64,000 nt of DNA from Micromonospora sp. ALFpr18c (GTDB lineage Bacteria > Actinomycetota > Actinomycetes > Mycobacteriales > Micromonosporaceae): NCBI RefSeq assembly GCF_008868155.1, contig NZ_WBKR01000004.1, forward strand, positions 23,454 to 87,453, in the 5' to 3' direction. The notes under the pieces are model-generated. The model saw only the letters and a list, made by a program, of their open reading frames with translations. It was not told where the DNA came from and did no database searches. Made by a program: the position numbers and the translations under genes. This document shows positions 43,114 through 52,007 of this stretch, piece by piece. Positions within the stretch are counted from its first letter, which is position 1; the number at the start of each line of letters is the position of its first letter.

Positions 43114-45683
43114 CGGGTCGACCGCCGCGGCCACGGCTGACCGGCCGTGCTGTTGGCCCGGTCGGCGACGACGGTACGCAGCAGTGCCAGCAGCTCGGCG
43201 CGGTTGGCGCAGTTCAGTCGGTGACGCATCCGGGCGACGTGGTGCTCGACGGTCTTCGCCGAGATGAAGAGCCGATCGCCGATCTCCCGATAGGTCAGCC
43301 CCGCCAGCACCAGTTCGGCCACCTCGTACTCCCGGTCGCTGAGCCCCGGCTGGGCGGGACCGGCGATGGCGTCGGCGACCAGCGCGGTGCTCTCGCCGCC
43401 GGTCGGCCGTTGCCCGGCGTCGGCGCCGGCCGGGCGGCCCTGCAACGCTCGCGCGCATTCGAGCAGGGTGGTCATGGCCCGCCGGTCCGCGGTACGGATC
43501 GCGGCCTGCCCGGCGAGTCGCGCGCCGTCCCACCACAGCCCGGTGTCGTGCAGCCCCCGGGCGGCGGCCTCCACCCGCACCGGGTCGACCGCGCCCCGCA
43601 GCACCTCCACCCAGCTCTCGCCGGCCGCCGCGACCACGGCCGCGTACCGGCTGTGGTCGGCGGCGGCGAGCAGCGCCGCGACGTGGTCGTCGGCGACGGC
43701 CGGCTCGTCGGTCAGGATCGCCGCGTGCAGGCCGCTCCAGTGCAGCGGGACACTCCACAGTGGCGGATCGTCCAGTCGGTTGAGCAGGGAGCGGCCCTCC
43801 CGCAGGTACGGTTCCAGTCGGGCCAGGTCACCCAGGCGGGCGCCGGCGATGGCGAGTTCACCCAGCGGCAGCAGCGTGAACAGGTCCACCGGGTGCCGCA
43901 CCACCGCCTCCAGCGCCTGCCCCCAACCGTTCTTGAGGGCTCCGAGGTCGCTGTTGCGCCGGGCGATGCCCATCCGCAGCGCGGCGGCGAAGAGCAGATC
44001 GCGGGACTCCAGCGGCCGCCCGTCGACCGTGGCGGCGGCGAGACGGTCGGCGGCGGCGGCCGTCTGGCCCCGCACCATCAGGATCCAGGCCTGTAGCAGT
44101 CGGTGCCGGCGGGTCATCAGCGGACCCCCGACCCCGGCGGCCAGGGCCCGGTGCAGCACCCGCTCGGCGATCTCCAGCTCACCGCAGTGCACGGCGGTGA
44201 GGGCGGCCAGCGCCGCCGGGCTGTCCGGCAGGAGCGCGGCCCGGCCGTCCGGCTCCAGCAGAGCGGCGGCCTGCACGAGCGCCGACAGGGCGGCGGTCGG
44301 CGGGCCGGTGACGCTGTCGCGTACCCCGTCGGCCATCAACCGGGCGGCGCTGGCCTGCAACGTGGGTGGCTCGCCGGCCGGGTCGTCGGCCGGCGCCGTA
44401 GCGGCGGCGCTCAGATCGCCGCCGGCGAGACCGCCGACGGTGGCGAACGCGACCGACGAGGCGCTGCCCGACCACCGGTACAACTCCACGCTGCGACCGA
44501 CGTGCCCGCGGTGCGCCAGGGCGGTCGCGGCCACCACGGCGGCCTCGGCGCGGTCGGTCGGCGCAGCGGTGGCGAGTAGCCGATCCGCCAGGCGCAGCGC
44601 CTCGTCGAGGTTGCCGGCGAGGGCGGTGGCGAGCGCCTGCTGGGCGCTCGCCGGCGCGCCCGCCGCCGTGGCCGCCGCGAACAGGTCGGCGGCGAACGCC
44701 GGCTCGTCGGCCAGCGCCTCCGTGGCGGCGGCCGTCAGCGTCGTGGCCGGGCAGTCGGCGAGCGCGCCGACCGCTCGCAGGGATCGGACCAGCGGCAGCA
44801 CCGCGCCGCCGCGTGCCAGCTGCAACTCGGTGAGGCGGCGCCACACGGCGGTGCGGTCGGTGGCCGGGCTGAGCGTGGTGACGACCCGCCGAACGATCGG
44901 CGCCAGCCGGCCGTCCGCGCCGATCAGCCCGGCCGCTCTGGTCGTGGCGATCAGTCCGTCCACGGCCTCCGGCTCCTGATCGAGGAGGGCGCCGAGCATG
45001 CTCACCGGTAGCGGTACGCCCGCCGCGACGGCGAGCAGCAGCCGCCGCACGGCGGTGGGTTGAGCGTCCAGATCCGGACCGAACTCGAGCAGGACGGACC
45101 GTGGTGGCTCCCCCGGAGTGTCCGCCCCGGCCAGCCCTCGGGCCAGCCGTTCCACGTCGCGGGGCACACCGGCGGTCTGCGTGTGGACGAAGTCCACCAG
45201 GTCGTCGCGTCGGCCCAGCTCGGGCATCGAGGCGAGGTGGGCCGCGGTCTGCTCCCGGCTGAACGGGCCGAGCAGCACCGCCTGCCCGTCGCGGCGCAGC
45301 ACGTCGGCCAGCTCGGTGATCGCAGCCGACCGGGGCCACGGGCGGTACGCCACCACCAGCCGGTGGCGGCGGCCGGCCACCAGTCGCAGCAGCGCGCCGA
45401 GGCGGTCGTCGTCGAGCAGGTGCGCGTCGTCGACCAGCACCAGCGCGTCCGGGTCGACCGTCTCACCCGGCTCGGGAGCGCTCGTCCGCACGGTGACGCC
45501 GGCCCGCTGGTGCAGCCGTGCGACCTCGGCGAGCAGCGCGGTCTTGCCGTGGCCGCCGGGCCCGGACACCCCGACGGTGAGGGCGGCCCTCGGATCCCGG
45601 GCGACCAGGTCCAGAAGGGAGCGTGGCCCACTGCCCAGCAGCAGTCGGGACTCGGCGACGTCGTTCATGATCATTGTGGTCAT
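43110..45683 (-). CDS. Large LuxR-family NTPase regulator (IniR-like)
   Basis: An 857-residue regulator. The N-terminal NTPase has Walker A SGPGGHGKTALL (about 40-51) and Walker B ALVLVDDAHLL (about 80-90); a long helical TPR-like middle follows, and a LuxR/NarL helix-turn-helix ends the protein (LSDREYEVAELVLAGLTYREIGDRLFISAKTVEHHVARM). Size, layout and place beside IniB/A/C-like genes recall the mycobacterial iniBAC activator IniR (Rv0339c). It should turn on the divergent ini-like operon and perhaps its own operon. It starts at the ATG overlapping the Hsp70-like stop (ATGA); internal ATGs at 45674 and 45668 are alternatives. Confidence 0.9.
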   Translation of the reverse strand: MTTMIMNDVAESRLLLGSGPRSLLDLVARDPRAALTVGVSGPGGHGKTALLAEVARLHQRAGVTVRTSAPEPGETVDPDALVLVDDAHLLDDDRLGALLRLVAGRRHRLVVAYRPWPRSAAITELADVLRRDGQAVLLGPFSREQTAAHLASMPELGRRDDLVDFVHTQTAGVPRDVERLARGLAGADTPGEPPRSVLLEFGPDLDAQPTAVRRLLLAVAAGVPLPVSMLGALLDQEPEAVDGLIATTRAAGLIGADGRLAPIVRRVVTTLSPATDRTAVWRRLTELQLARGGAVLPLVRSLRAVGALADCPATTLTAAATEALADEPAFAADLFAAATAAGAPASAQQALATALAGNLDEALRLADRLLATAAPTDRAEAAVVAATALAHRGHVGRSVELYRWSGSASSVAFATVGGLAGGDLSAAATAPADDPAGEPPTLQASAARLMADGVRDSVTGPPTAALSALVQAAALLEPDGRAALLPDSPAALAALTAVHCGELEIAERVLHRALAAGVGGPLMTRRHRLLQAWILMVRGQTAAAADRLAAATVDGRPLESRDLLFAAALRMGIARRNSDLGALKNGWGQALEAVVRHPVDLFTLLPLGELAIAGARLGDLARLEPYLREGRSLLNRLDDPPLWSVPLHWSGLHAAILTDEPAVADDHVAALLAAADHSRYAAVVAAAGESWVEVLRGAVDPVRVEAAARGLHDTGLWWDGARLAGQAAIRTADRRAMTTLLECARALQGRPAGADAGQRPTGGESTALVADAIAGPAQPGLSDREYEVAELVLAGLTYREIGDRLFISAKTVEHHVARMRHRLNCANRAELLALLRTVVADRANSTAGQPWPRRSTR

Positions 45684-46957
45684 CCTTCGCGTCCCCGGCT
45701 GAGGGTCAACGCCAGACGGGACGCCTTCGGCAGGTCCAGGGGGAGGATCCGGACCGGCGGACGGGGAGGGGGAGCAGCGGGAACGGTGGTGTCGTGGTGC
45801 GGGCGGCGCGGCACCGGGAGGCTGGCCCGCGCGGGACCGGCACCGCCCGCCCGGGGCCGTACCGGTGCCGGGTCGCGGGCCGGCGCGGGCCGGCGCGGCG
45901 ACACCACCTGGCAGGCGGCCATGGCAGCCCCGGTCGCGGCGGTCAGCTGCGCGTCCGGCTGGACCTCGACGGGCACCGGAAGAGCCGCGCCGATCAGCTC
46001 GGTGACCAGCGGGATGCGGGCGGAACCGCCGGCCAGCAGGACGGCGTCGAGCTGCTCCGGTGCCCGGCCGGCGCCGTGCACCGTGCGGAGCAGGAGGTCG
46101 ACGGTGGCCTGCACCGTCGGGCGGATCATGTCCTCGAACTGTGCCCGGGTCACCGGGATCCGCGCGGCGCCGCCCGGCAGGCTCAGCACCACGTCGGCGG
46201 TCAGGTCGACGGTCAGTTCCCGCTTGACCCGGTCACACTCCGCGCGCAGCCCGCGTAGTGCGGCCTGGGTGCCGCGGCGCGCGGTGGCCGCCAACTCCCG
46301 GGCCAGCACGGTACGGACGTGCGTGGCCAGCGCCTCGTCGAAGTCGGCGCCGCCGATCGGGTCGAGGCCCTGCGGGGTGCCGAACCCCTCGTACGTGCCG
46401 CGCGGGGTACGCCGCACCAGCGCCGCCTCGAAGCTGTTGCCGCCGAGGGCGTAGACCGCGGCCGTCGTACCCGCGAACCCGCGGGCGGCGTGGCTCTCGG
46501 CCACCGTCACCGTGCGGGGCAGCAGCGTCACGTGCCGCAGGCCCAGGTCGGACAGTGCTCGGTGCAGCAGATCCCGCCGGTACGGGCGCCAACCCGCCGG
46601 GTGGCTGAGCACGATCGCCTCGGCGGGCCCGCCCTCCAGGGCGTGCACCCGCTCCACCACCCACCCCGCCAGTTCGGCGGTCAGTGTCTGCGGCGCGCAC
46701 GCCTCGCCGCCCAGCAGCAGGGGCACGTCGTCGCCAATCCGGCGGACGAAGTCCCGGGTGGTGCGGCTGCCGTCGTCGGTCGGCGGCTCACCGACGCGCA
46801 ACGAGCCGTCCTCCGACAGGTACAGCACCGACGGGACGAGGGGCGAGTCGGCGCCCAGCCCGACGGGCTCGGGGCGCGTCCAGGTCGTGCCGTTACGCCG
46901 TGCGACGGCGGCGGCCGTGTTGGTGCTTCCGATGTCTATCCCCAGGACGTACCGCAT
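45680..46957 (-). CDS. Hsp70-family ATPase (short, without a standard substrate domain)
   Basis: A 425-residue protein with an actin/Hsp70 ATPase domain (about 1-345): YVLGIDIGSTNTAAAV, a PSVLYLSEDG strand, AIVLSHPAGW, YALGGNSFEAALV (phosphate 2 region), KRELTVDL and VLLAGGSARIPLV. DnaK is about 620 residues; here the peptide-binding domain is replaced by an 80-residue Pro/Arg-rich tail, so it is unlikely to be a normal chaperone. Relatives in actinobacteria are often fused or linked to envelope sensors. First gene of the six-gene operon; GAGAAGAG precedes the ATG at 46957. The frame is open upstream but reaches into the divergent promoter. Confidence 0.88.
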   Translation of the reverse strand: MRYVLGIDIGSTNTAAAVARRNGTTWTRPEPVGLGADSPLVPSVLYLSEDGSLRVGEPPTDDGSRTTRDFVRRIGDDVPLLLGGEACAPQTLTAELAGWVVERVHALEGGPAEAIVLSHPAGWRPYRRDLLHRALSDLGLRHVTLLPRTVTVAESHAARGFAGTTAAVYALGGNSFEAALVRRTPRGTYEGFGTPQGLDPIGGADFDEALATHVRTVLARELAATARRGTQAALRGLRAECDRVKRELTVDLTADVVLSLPGGAARIPVTRAQFEDMIRPTVQATVDLLLRTVHGAGRAPEQLDAVLLAGGSARIPLVTELIGAALPVPVEVQPDAQLTAATGAAMAACQVVSPRRPAPARDPAPVRPRAGGAGPARASLPVPRRPHHDTTVPAAPPPRPPVRILPLDLPKASRLALTLSRGREG

Positions 46958-47246
46958 CCGTCTCTTCTCTCCCCGTGAGGTGGCCGGTCGGTGGCGCTCG
47001 CGCCGACGACCACCCCCGGCGACCCCCCGCGGGCTCCTACGTTCGTACCAGAGATCGCTCCCTGGTCGGGACCCTAATCTGGCTGGGACGGTTTCCCCAT
47101 CTCCCCCTAACGTACGAGGCGACGGAGCCCCTAGTTCAGCCGGATCGGATGCGGGTCGAGCCCCGATGTCCGGGGGCGCCCCCCACTCGTAGCGTTCGTG
47201 TCGACGCAAGACGGTCGCTGACGCCACATCCGAGGAGAACCGGCAC
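46958..47246. promoter_or_regulatory. Divergent promoter region between the Hsp70/LuxR operon and the iniB-like operon
   Basis: No gene is seen. Candidate binding sites: an ACCAG-N10-CTGGT dyad (47047-47066) and three CCCTAA/CCCTAG words at 47072, 47105 and 47129 in the same orientation. A GGGGGCGCCCCC palindrome lies near 47172-47184. As the large LuxR protein is encoded on one side, these are plausible sites for it; which one is used cannot be told. AGGAGAA before 47247 is the iniB-like ribosome site. Confidence 0.45.
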
Positions 47247-48128
47247 ATGGACTCGCAACAGACCCTCCACGACTTCGTGCTCGACCTGCTGACCAACCCT
47301 GACGCGCGGTCGGCGTTCGACCTCGACCCGGAGGGTGCGCTGCACGCCGCGGGGCTCACCGACATCACCGCCGCGGACGTGCAGGACGTCGTCCCGCTGG
47401 TGGTCGACTACGCGCCGGGGGCGGTCGCGCCGCTCGCCCCGGCCATCGGCCACCTCGGACTGGACCCGCTGGTGACCGACACCACTGACGTGGTCGGCCA
47501 GCTGCAGAGTGTGGCCCAGCAGATCAGCATCACCAGCTCGCCCAGCGGAGTGGACGTCAAGGCGGGCGTGCTGGGTGCCATCGCGGTCGACCCGAACACC
47601 GTCGCGGCCGGGGTCACCGTGCTGCCGGGGATCGGGCTGGGCGTTGGCCCGAGCGGCCTGGACACCGACCTGACCGGCGTGAACGACGTGGCGCACACCC
47701 TCGACGCCGACGTGGTGCAGCCGGTGGACGGCATCGCGGACCCGGTGCTCGGCGACGTCACCAGCACCGTCGGCCACCCGGCCGGTCTGCTCGACACCAC
47801 CGACCACGGCCTGCTGGGCGGCGACGTGACCGGTGGCGTGCTGTCCGGCACCCAGGGTCACCTCGGCGGTGTCGTCGGCTCCCTCGGTGTCGGCGAGACT
47901 CTGGGCGGGCTGGGCCTCGGTGACCACGGCGGCGTCGTCCCGCCGCTGGATGTTCCGTCCACTGTGGATGGTGTGACGCACCAGGTGGAGGGTCTCCTCC
48001 CCGGTGTCACCGGCACGGTCGGTGACGTGACCGGCGGCGTCACCGACGGTGTGCTCGGCGACACGCACGATGGTGGCCCCGCCTCGTCGGACCACGGCCT
48101 GCTCGGTATCACCGGGGGCCTGCTCTGA
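47247..48128 (+). CDS. iniB: IniB-like protein
   Basis: A 293-residue protein. The first 50 residues (TLHDFVLDLLTNPDARSAFDLDPEGALHAAGLTDITAADVQDVVPLVVDY) match the IniB N-terminal domain; the rest is a low-complexity Gly/Val/Asp/Thr sequence (repeated LLGGDVTGGVL, GVTGTVGDVTGGVTDGVLGDT, HGLLG). No signal peptide or membrane helix. In mycobacteria iniB, iniA and iniC form an operon induced by cell-wall inhibitors such as isoniazid and ethambutol. The same order is seen here. A hairpin at 48156-48176 separates it from the iniA-like gene, suggesting that iniB may be made in excess. Confidence 0.85.
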   Translation: MDSQQTLHDFVLDLLTNPDARSAFDLDPEGALHAAGLTDITAADVQDVVPLVVDYAPGAVAPLAPAIGHLGLDPLVTDTTDVVGQLQSVAQQISITSSPSGVDVKAGVLGAIAVDPNTVAAGVTVLPGIGLGVGPSGLDTDLTGVNDVAHTLDADVVQPVDGIADPVLGDVTSTVGHPAGLLDTTDHGLLGGDVTGGVLSGTQGHLGGVVGSLGVGETLGGLGLGDHGGVVPPLDVPSTVDGVTHQVEGLLPGVTGTVGDVTGGVTDGVLGDTHDGGPASSDHGLLGITGGLL

Positions 48129-48155
48129 CGGGTTTTCCCACCTGGAGCGGGGGGT

Positions 48156-48176
48156 CGGACCGTATCGGGCGGTCCG
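48156..48176 (+). terminator. Hairpin between iniB-like and iniA-like genes
   Basis: CGGACCG (48156-48162) and CGGTCCG (48170-48176) pair around a 7-base loop, with partial outer pairing (GGG/CCC). It could attenuate transcription or act as a processing site. GATAAT at about 48208 could be the -10 of an internal promoter. Confidence 0.5.
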
Positions 48177-48243
48177 GCCCTCTCCAGTTCCCCAACCGGT
48201 CCCTCTTGATAATTGAGCCGAAATCAGCACACTTGGTGCGGTG

Positions 48244-50100
48244 ATGGCGGGGATCTGGTTGGACGTGCTGGACGAGATCGCCCGTACGTGCAGCTCTCAC
48301 GGGCGGGACGACCTGCTCCAGACAGTGCGGCAGAAGCGTGCCCAGCTGCTGGACCCGAAGCTGCGCGTCCTGGTCGTCGGCGAGCCCAACCAGGGCAAGA
48401 GTCAGCTGATCAACGCGATCATCAACGCGCCGGCCTGCCCGGTGGGCGACGGTCGCACCACCGTCCTGCCGACCGTGGTGCAGCACGCCGAGGCCGCGTA
48501 CGCCGCGGTGGCCCAGGCTCCGCCACCGGCGCCGGGGCGGCCCGCCGGCACCGCGGCCGCCGTCGCCATCGAGCGGACGCCGGTGGCGCTCAACCAGGTC
48601 GCGGCGGGGGTGGCCGGCACCGTCGGGCGTCGGCCGGGGGGCGGTCCGGCGTACGTCGAGATCGGCGTGCCCCGCGCCCTGCTCAGCGCCGGACTGGTGC
48701 TGGTGGACACTCCCGGCACCGACGAGGTCGCCGCTGTCGGTGGCGCGGGTACGGTCGCGTCTCCCGGCCGCGCGGACACGGTACTGCTGGTCACCGACTC
48801 CACCCGGGAACTCTCCGTCACCGAGCTGGACATGCTGCTGCACGTCATGCGTTCGCACCCGAACGTGGTGGTGGTGCAGAGCAAGACCGACCTCGTGGCG
48901 GACTGGCGTGCGGTGGCCGAGCGCAACCGGCAGCACCTGGCCGACGCCGGCATCCCGGCGCCGGTCATCCCGGTCTCGGCGGCGTTGCGGCTGCGCGCGG
49001 CCGCCGCCGATGACCGGGTCCTCAATGCGGAGTCCGGCTTCCCCGCGCTGATCGCCCGGTTGCAGCGGGACATGTCCGGCAAGGCCGATCAGGTGGCCCG
49101 GGTGGCGGTGCAGGCGGTGGCCCGGACGGTGGTGGAGCAGTTGGCGGCGCCGCTGCGTGCCGAGCTGGCGACCCAGGAGGCCGAGGAGCAGTCCGGGCCG
49201 ATCTCCCGTCTGCACGCCGCCCAGCGTGAGGTGGACGAGTTGCGCCGCTGCTCCACCCGCTGGCAGAACACCCTGAACGACGAGGTCGCCGACCTGCTCT
49301 CCGACATCGAGTACGACCTGCGTGACCGGACCCGGCAGATCCTGCGGGCGGTGGACGAGGCGTTCGACACGGCGGATCCGCTGGTCGCCTGGGACACCTT
49401 CCAGGACTGGCTGGAGCGCAGCCTGGTGGAGGCGGCGGAGGCGAACCACGAGTGGCTGATCCAGCGCTGCGACTGGATCGCCCGCCGGGTGGCTGCCAAC
49501 TTCACCCGCTACGGCTACGACGTGCTGCCACCGTGGTCGATGACGATGCCGGACGACATCGGCGAACGACTGCCCGAGCTGGAGCGGCCGAAGGTCGACC
49601 GGTTCACCACCGGTCAGAAGCTGTTCACCGGCATGAAGGGCTCGTACGGCGGCATGCTGATGTTCGGCCTGGCGACGACCCTGGCCGGAATGCCGATGAT
49701 CAACCCGGTCTCGGTCGGCATCGGCGCGCTGTTCGGCGGCAAGAGCATCCGTGACGAGAGCAAGCAACTGCTGCGCCGTCGGCAGGCGACCGTGAAGACG
49801 GCCATCCAGCGGCACGTCGACGACGTCTTCGTGCGCGTCATCCGGGACTGCCGCGACGCCGTGCGGCAGGTGCAGCGGATGCTGCGGGACCACTTCACCG
49901 GGCTCACCGAGGAGCTTCAGGAGGCCATCGTCCAGTCGTTCCGCAGCGCGAAGCAGGAGGCCGACACCGACGTCGCCCTACGCGAGCAGCGGCAGCGCGA
50001 GATCCGACTGAAGATGACCCGGTTGGCCGCGCTCTACGAGCAGGCCCAACAGGTGAGCGGTGCCCGTGCCACTGGGGTGCAGTTGGAGCCTCGGGCATGA
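48244..50100 (+). CDS. iniA: Dynamin-like GTPase (IniA-like)
   Basis: A 618-residue membrane-remodelling GTPase. G1 is GEPNQGKS (46-53), G3 DTPGTDE (from about 155) and G4 SKTDLV (about 213). The helical stalk has heptads (STRWQNTLNDEVADLLSDIEYDLRDRTRQILR), and near residues 470-500 a hydrophobic hairpin (GMLMFGLATTLAGMPMINPVSVGIGALFGG) should insert into the membrane. The C-terminal helix is charged (FRSAKQEADTDVALREQRQREIRLKM). Mycobacterial IniA is a dynamin that binds and fuses membranes. Starts: ATG 48244 or the GTG one codon before; no ribosome site is visible. The stop overlaps the iniC-like gene (ATGA). Confidence 0.9.
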   Translation: MAGIWLDVLDEIARTCSSHGRDDLLQTVRQKRAQLLDPKLRVLVVGEPNQGKSQLINAIINAPACPVGDGRTTVLPTVVQHAEAAYAAVAQAPPPAPGRPAGTAAAVAIERTPVALNQVAAGVAGTVGRRPGGGPAYVEIGVPRALLSAGLVLVDTPGTDEVAAVGGAGTVASPGRADTVLLVTDSTRELSVTELDMLLHVMRSHPNVVVVQSKTDLVADWRAVAERNRQHLADAGIPAPVIPVSAALRLRAAAADDRVLNAESGFPALIARLQRDMSGKADQVARVAVQAVARTVVEQLAAPLRAELATQEAEEQSGPISRLHAAQREVDELRRCSTRWQNTLNDEVADLLSDIEYDLRDRTRQILRAVDEAFDTADPLVAWDTFQDWLERSLVEAAEANHEWLIQRCDWIARRVAANFTRYGYDVLPPWSMTMPDDIGERLPELERPKVDRFTTGQKLFTGMKGSYGGMLMFGLATTLAGMPMINPVSVGIGALFGGKSIRDESKQLLRRRQATVKTAIQRHVDDVFVRVIRDCRDAVRQVQRMLRDHFTGLTEELQEAIVQSFRSAKQEADTDVALREQRQREIRLKMTRLAALYEQAQQVSGARATGVQLEPRA

Positions 50101-51557
50101 CCGTCGGGGTGCGTCTGGACGAGGCGGCGTGGGGGTTGCTGCACCAGGCCCTCGACCTCTACCGGGACAATCCCCGGGCCGTCGGGCAGTTGCGCCACCA
50201 GGTGGCCCGGCTGGAGGAGCCGCTGCGGATCGCGGTCGCCGGCCCCTGGCGGTGCGGGAAGTCGACGGTGCTCAACGCGCTGATGGGTGAGGAGGTCGCG
50301 CCGGTCGAGGGCGCCGATGGCGCCTTCACCTGGTACGAGGACGGCGCCGCGCCGCGCGCCACCGCGTACCCGGTCGGTCAGCCCGCGCAGGAGCTGACCG
50401 TGGTGAAGTCGGCGACCGGGATGCGGGTGGATCTGGGCTGGCGCGCGGGGGAGGTACGCGACATCGTGGTGCAGTGGCCGACGCGGGCTCTGCGCCAGGT
50501 CACGCTGATCGACACCCCGGCGTTGACCGGCGCCGGTGAGCGGGGTCGCGTGTCGGTGATGGATCGGGTGCTGCGCGACGCGGACGCGGTGCTGTTCCTG
50601 ACCCGCGATGGTCGTGACAGCGATCTGCGGGTGCTGGAGTCCGGCCGGGACAGCGCCGTCGGTCAGGCCGCCCCGGTGAACGTGATCATGGTGCTGTCCC
50701 GGGCCGACGAGACCGGCGGTGGCCGGATCGACGGCCTGCTCACCGCACGTCAACTGGCTCGACGGCACTACCGCGATCCCCGGGTGGGCGCCCTCGCCGT
50801 GAACGTGGTGGCGTGCAGCGGGTCGATCGGCCTGGCCGGTCGGATGCTCAGCGAGTCGGATGTCGCCGCCCTCGCGACGCTGGCCCGGGTGCCCCGGGCG
50901 GAGTTGGACGCCCACCTGCTCTCCGCCGACCGCTTCAGCCGTGGCGAACTGCCGGTCGCGATGGACCCGCAGTTGCGCACCGCCCTGCTGGACCGCTTCG
51001 GGCTCTTCGGGATCCGGTTGGCGACCACCCTGATCCGGTCCGGCTTCGACGACCGGGTGAAGCTCTCCGCCGAACTCATCCGGCGCAGCGGGCTCACCGA
51101 GCTGCGGGAGTCGATGACCCGTTGCTTCATCGACCGCCGCGACACGCTCAAAGCCCGGTCGGCGCTGGCCGCCGTGGAGGCCCTGCTGCGGGCCGAACCG
51201 GTGCGGGGTTCCGACGAGTTGGCCGGCGCGATCGAGCAGATCCTCGCCGGCGCCCACGAGTTCCGGGAGTTGCGCCTGCTGGTGGCGCTGCGCCACACCC
51301 GACTCGGGTTCGACGCCGAGCTGGCCGCGGAGGCGCAGCGGCTGATCGGCGGCGACGGGGTGGGGCTCGCCGCCCGACTCGGCGTCGAGCACGAGGCGAC
51401 CGCGCAACGGCTCTGGGAGGTCGCCGCCGACGCGCAGTGGCGGTGGCGGGACCGGGCGGAGGATCCGGTGCTCCCACTGGCCCAGCGACGCGGCGCGGAG
51501 GTGGTCGTCCGCAGCTGCGAGGGGATGCTCGCCGAGTTGGCCGCCGGTGGCCGCTGA
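50097..51557 (+). CDS. iniC: Dynamin-like GTPase (IniC-like)
   Basis: A 486-residue partner GTPase. G1 is GPWRCGKST (49-57), G3 DTPALTG and G4 LSRADE; Cys beside the lysine loop is unusual. It lacks the hydrophobic hairpin of the IniA-like protein, so it may act as a heteromeric partner instead of a membrane anchor. The stalk is helical, with LAAVEALLRAEPVRGSDELAGAIEQIL and a C-terminal RRGAEVVVRSCEGMLAEL. The ATG overlaps the upstream stop. The operon ends here, facing arsC 33 bases on. Middle residues SRGELPVAMDPQLRTALLDRFGLFGIRLA match the IniC-type part after the GTPase domain. Confidence 0.88.
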   Translation: MTVGVRLDEAAWGLLHQALDLYRDNPRAVGQLRHQVARLEEPLRIAVAGPWRCGKSTVLNALMGEEVAPVEGADGAFTWYEDGAAPRATAYPVGQPAQELTVVKSATGMRVDLGWRAGEVRDIVVQWPTRALRQVTLIDTPALTGAGERGRVSVMDRVLRDADAVLFLTRDGRDSDLRVLESGRDSAVGQAAPVNVIMVLSRADETGGGRIDGLLTARQLARRHYRDPRVGALAVNVVACSGSIGLAGRMLSESDVAALATLARVPRAELDAHLLSADRFSRGELPVAMDPQLRTALLDRFGLFGIRLATTLIRSGFDDRVKLSAELIRRSGLTELRESMTRCFIDRRDTLKARSALAAVEALLRAEPVRGSDELAGAIEQILAGAHEFRELRLLVALRHTRLGFDAELAAEAQRLIGGDGVGLAARLGVEHEATAQRLWEVAADAQWRWRDRAEDPVLPLAQRRGAEVVVRSCEGMLAELAAGGR

Positions 51558-51590
51558 GACGCCGTCCCGGCGCGTGGTGTGCGGGAGGTC

Positions 51591-51992
51591 CTAGCGGGCA
51601 AGCCCGGCGAGGAGCTTCTCCACCCGGTCACGGATCTCGTCGCGGATCGGTCGGACGGCCTCGACGCCCTGGCCGGCCGGGTCATCGAGCTTCCAGTCCT
51701 CGTAGCGCTTGCCGGGGAAGACCGGGCAGGCGTCCCCACATCCCATCGTGATGATGACGTCCGACGACTCCGCGGTGGCGTACTCCAGGAGCTTGGGGGT
51801 CTGGTCGGTGATGTCGATGCCGACCTCCCGCATGGCCTGCACGGCGGCGGGGTTGACCGTCTCGGCCGGCGCGGAGCCGGCCGAGCGGACCTCGACGGCG
51901 TCACCGGCGAGGTGGCGCAGCCAGCCGGCGGCCATCTGGGACCGGCCGGCGTTGTGCACGCAGACGAACAGGACGCTGGGCTTGTCGCTCAT
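51591..51992 (-). CDS. arsC: Arsenate reductase (low-molecular-weight phosphatase type)
   Basis: A 133-residue enzyme reducing arsenate to arsenite. The phosphatase loop CVHNAGRS (C11-S18) holds the catalytic Cys and Arg; C85 and C89 (GCGDAC) may shuttle the disulfide, and DDPAG carries the acid Asp. The thioredoxin-linked family usually spaces the two shuttle cysteines by six residues; here by three, as in other actinobacterial forms. It is the last gene of arsR-acr3-arsC, 15 bases after acr3. Confidence 0.93.
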   Translation of the reverse strand: MSDKPSVLFVCVHNAGRSQMAAGWLRHLAGDAVEVRSAGSAPAETVNPAAVQAMREVGIDITDQTPKLLEYATAESSDVIITMGCGDACPVFPGKRYEDWKLDDPAGQGVEAVRPIRDEIRDRVEKLLAGLAR

Positions 51993-52007
51993 GATGGTGC
52001 CTCTCGA

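Noticed and set aside
41653..43140. 495-codon plus-strand frame
   Set aside because: Antisense to the NIT sensor kinase.
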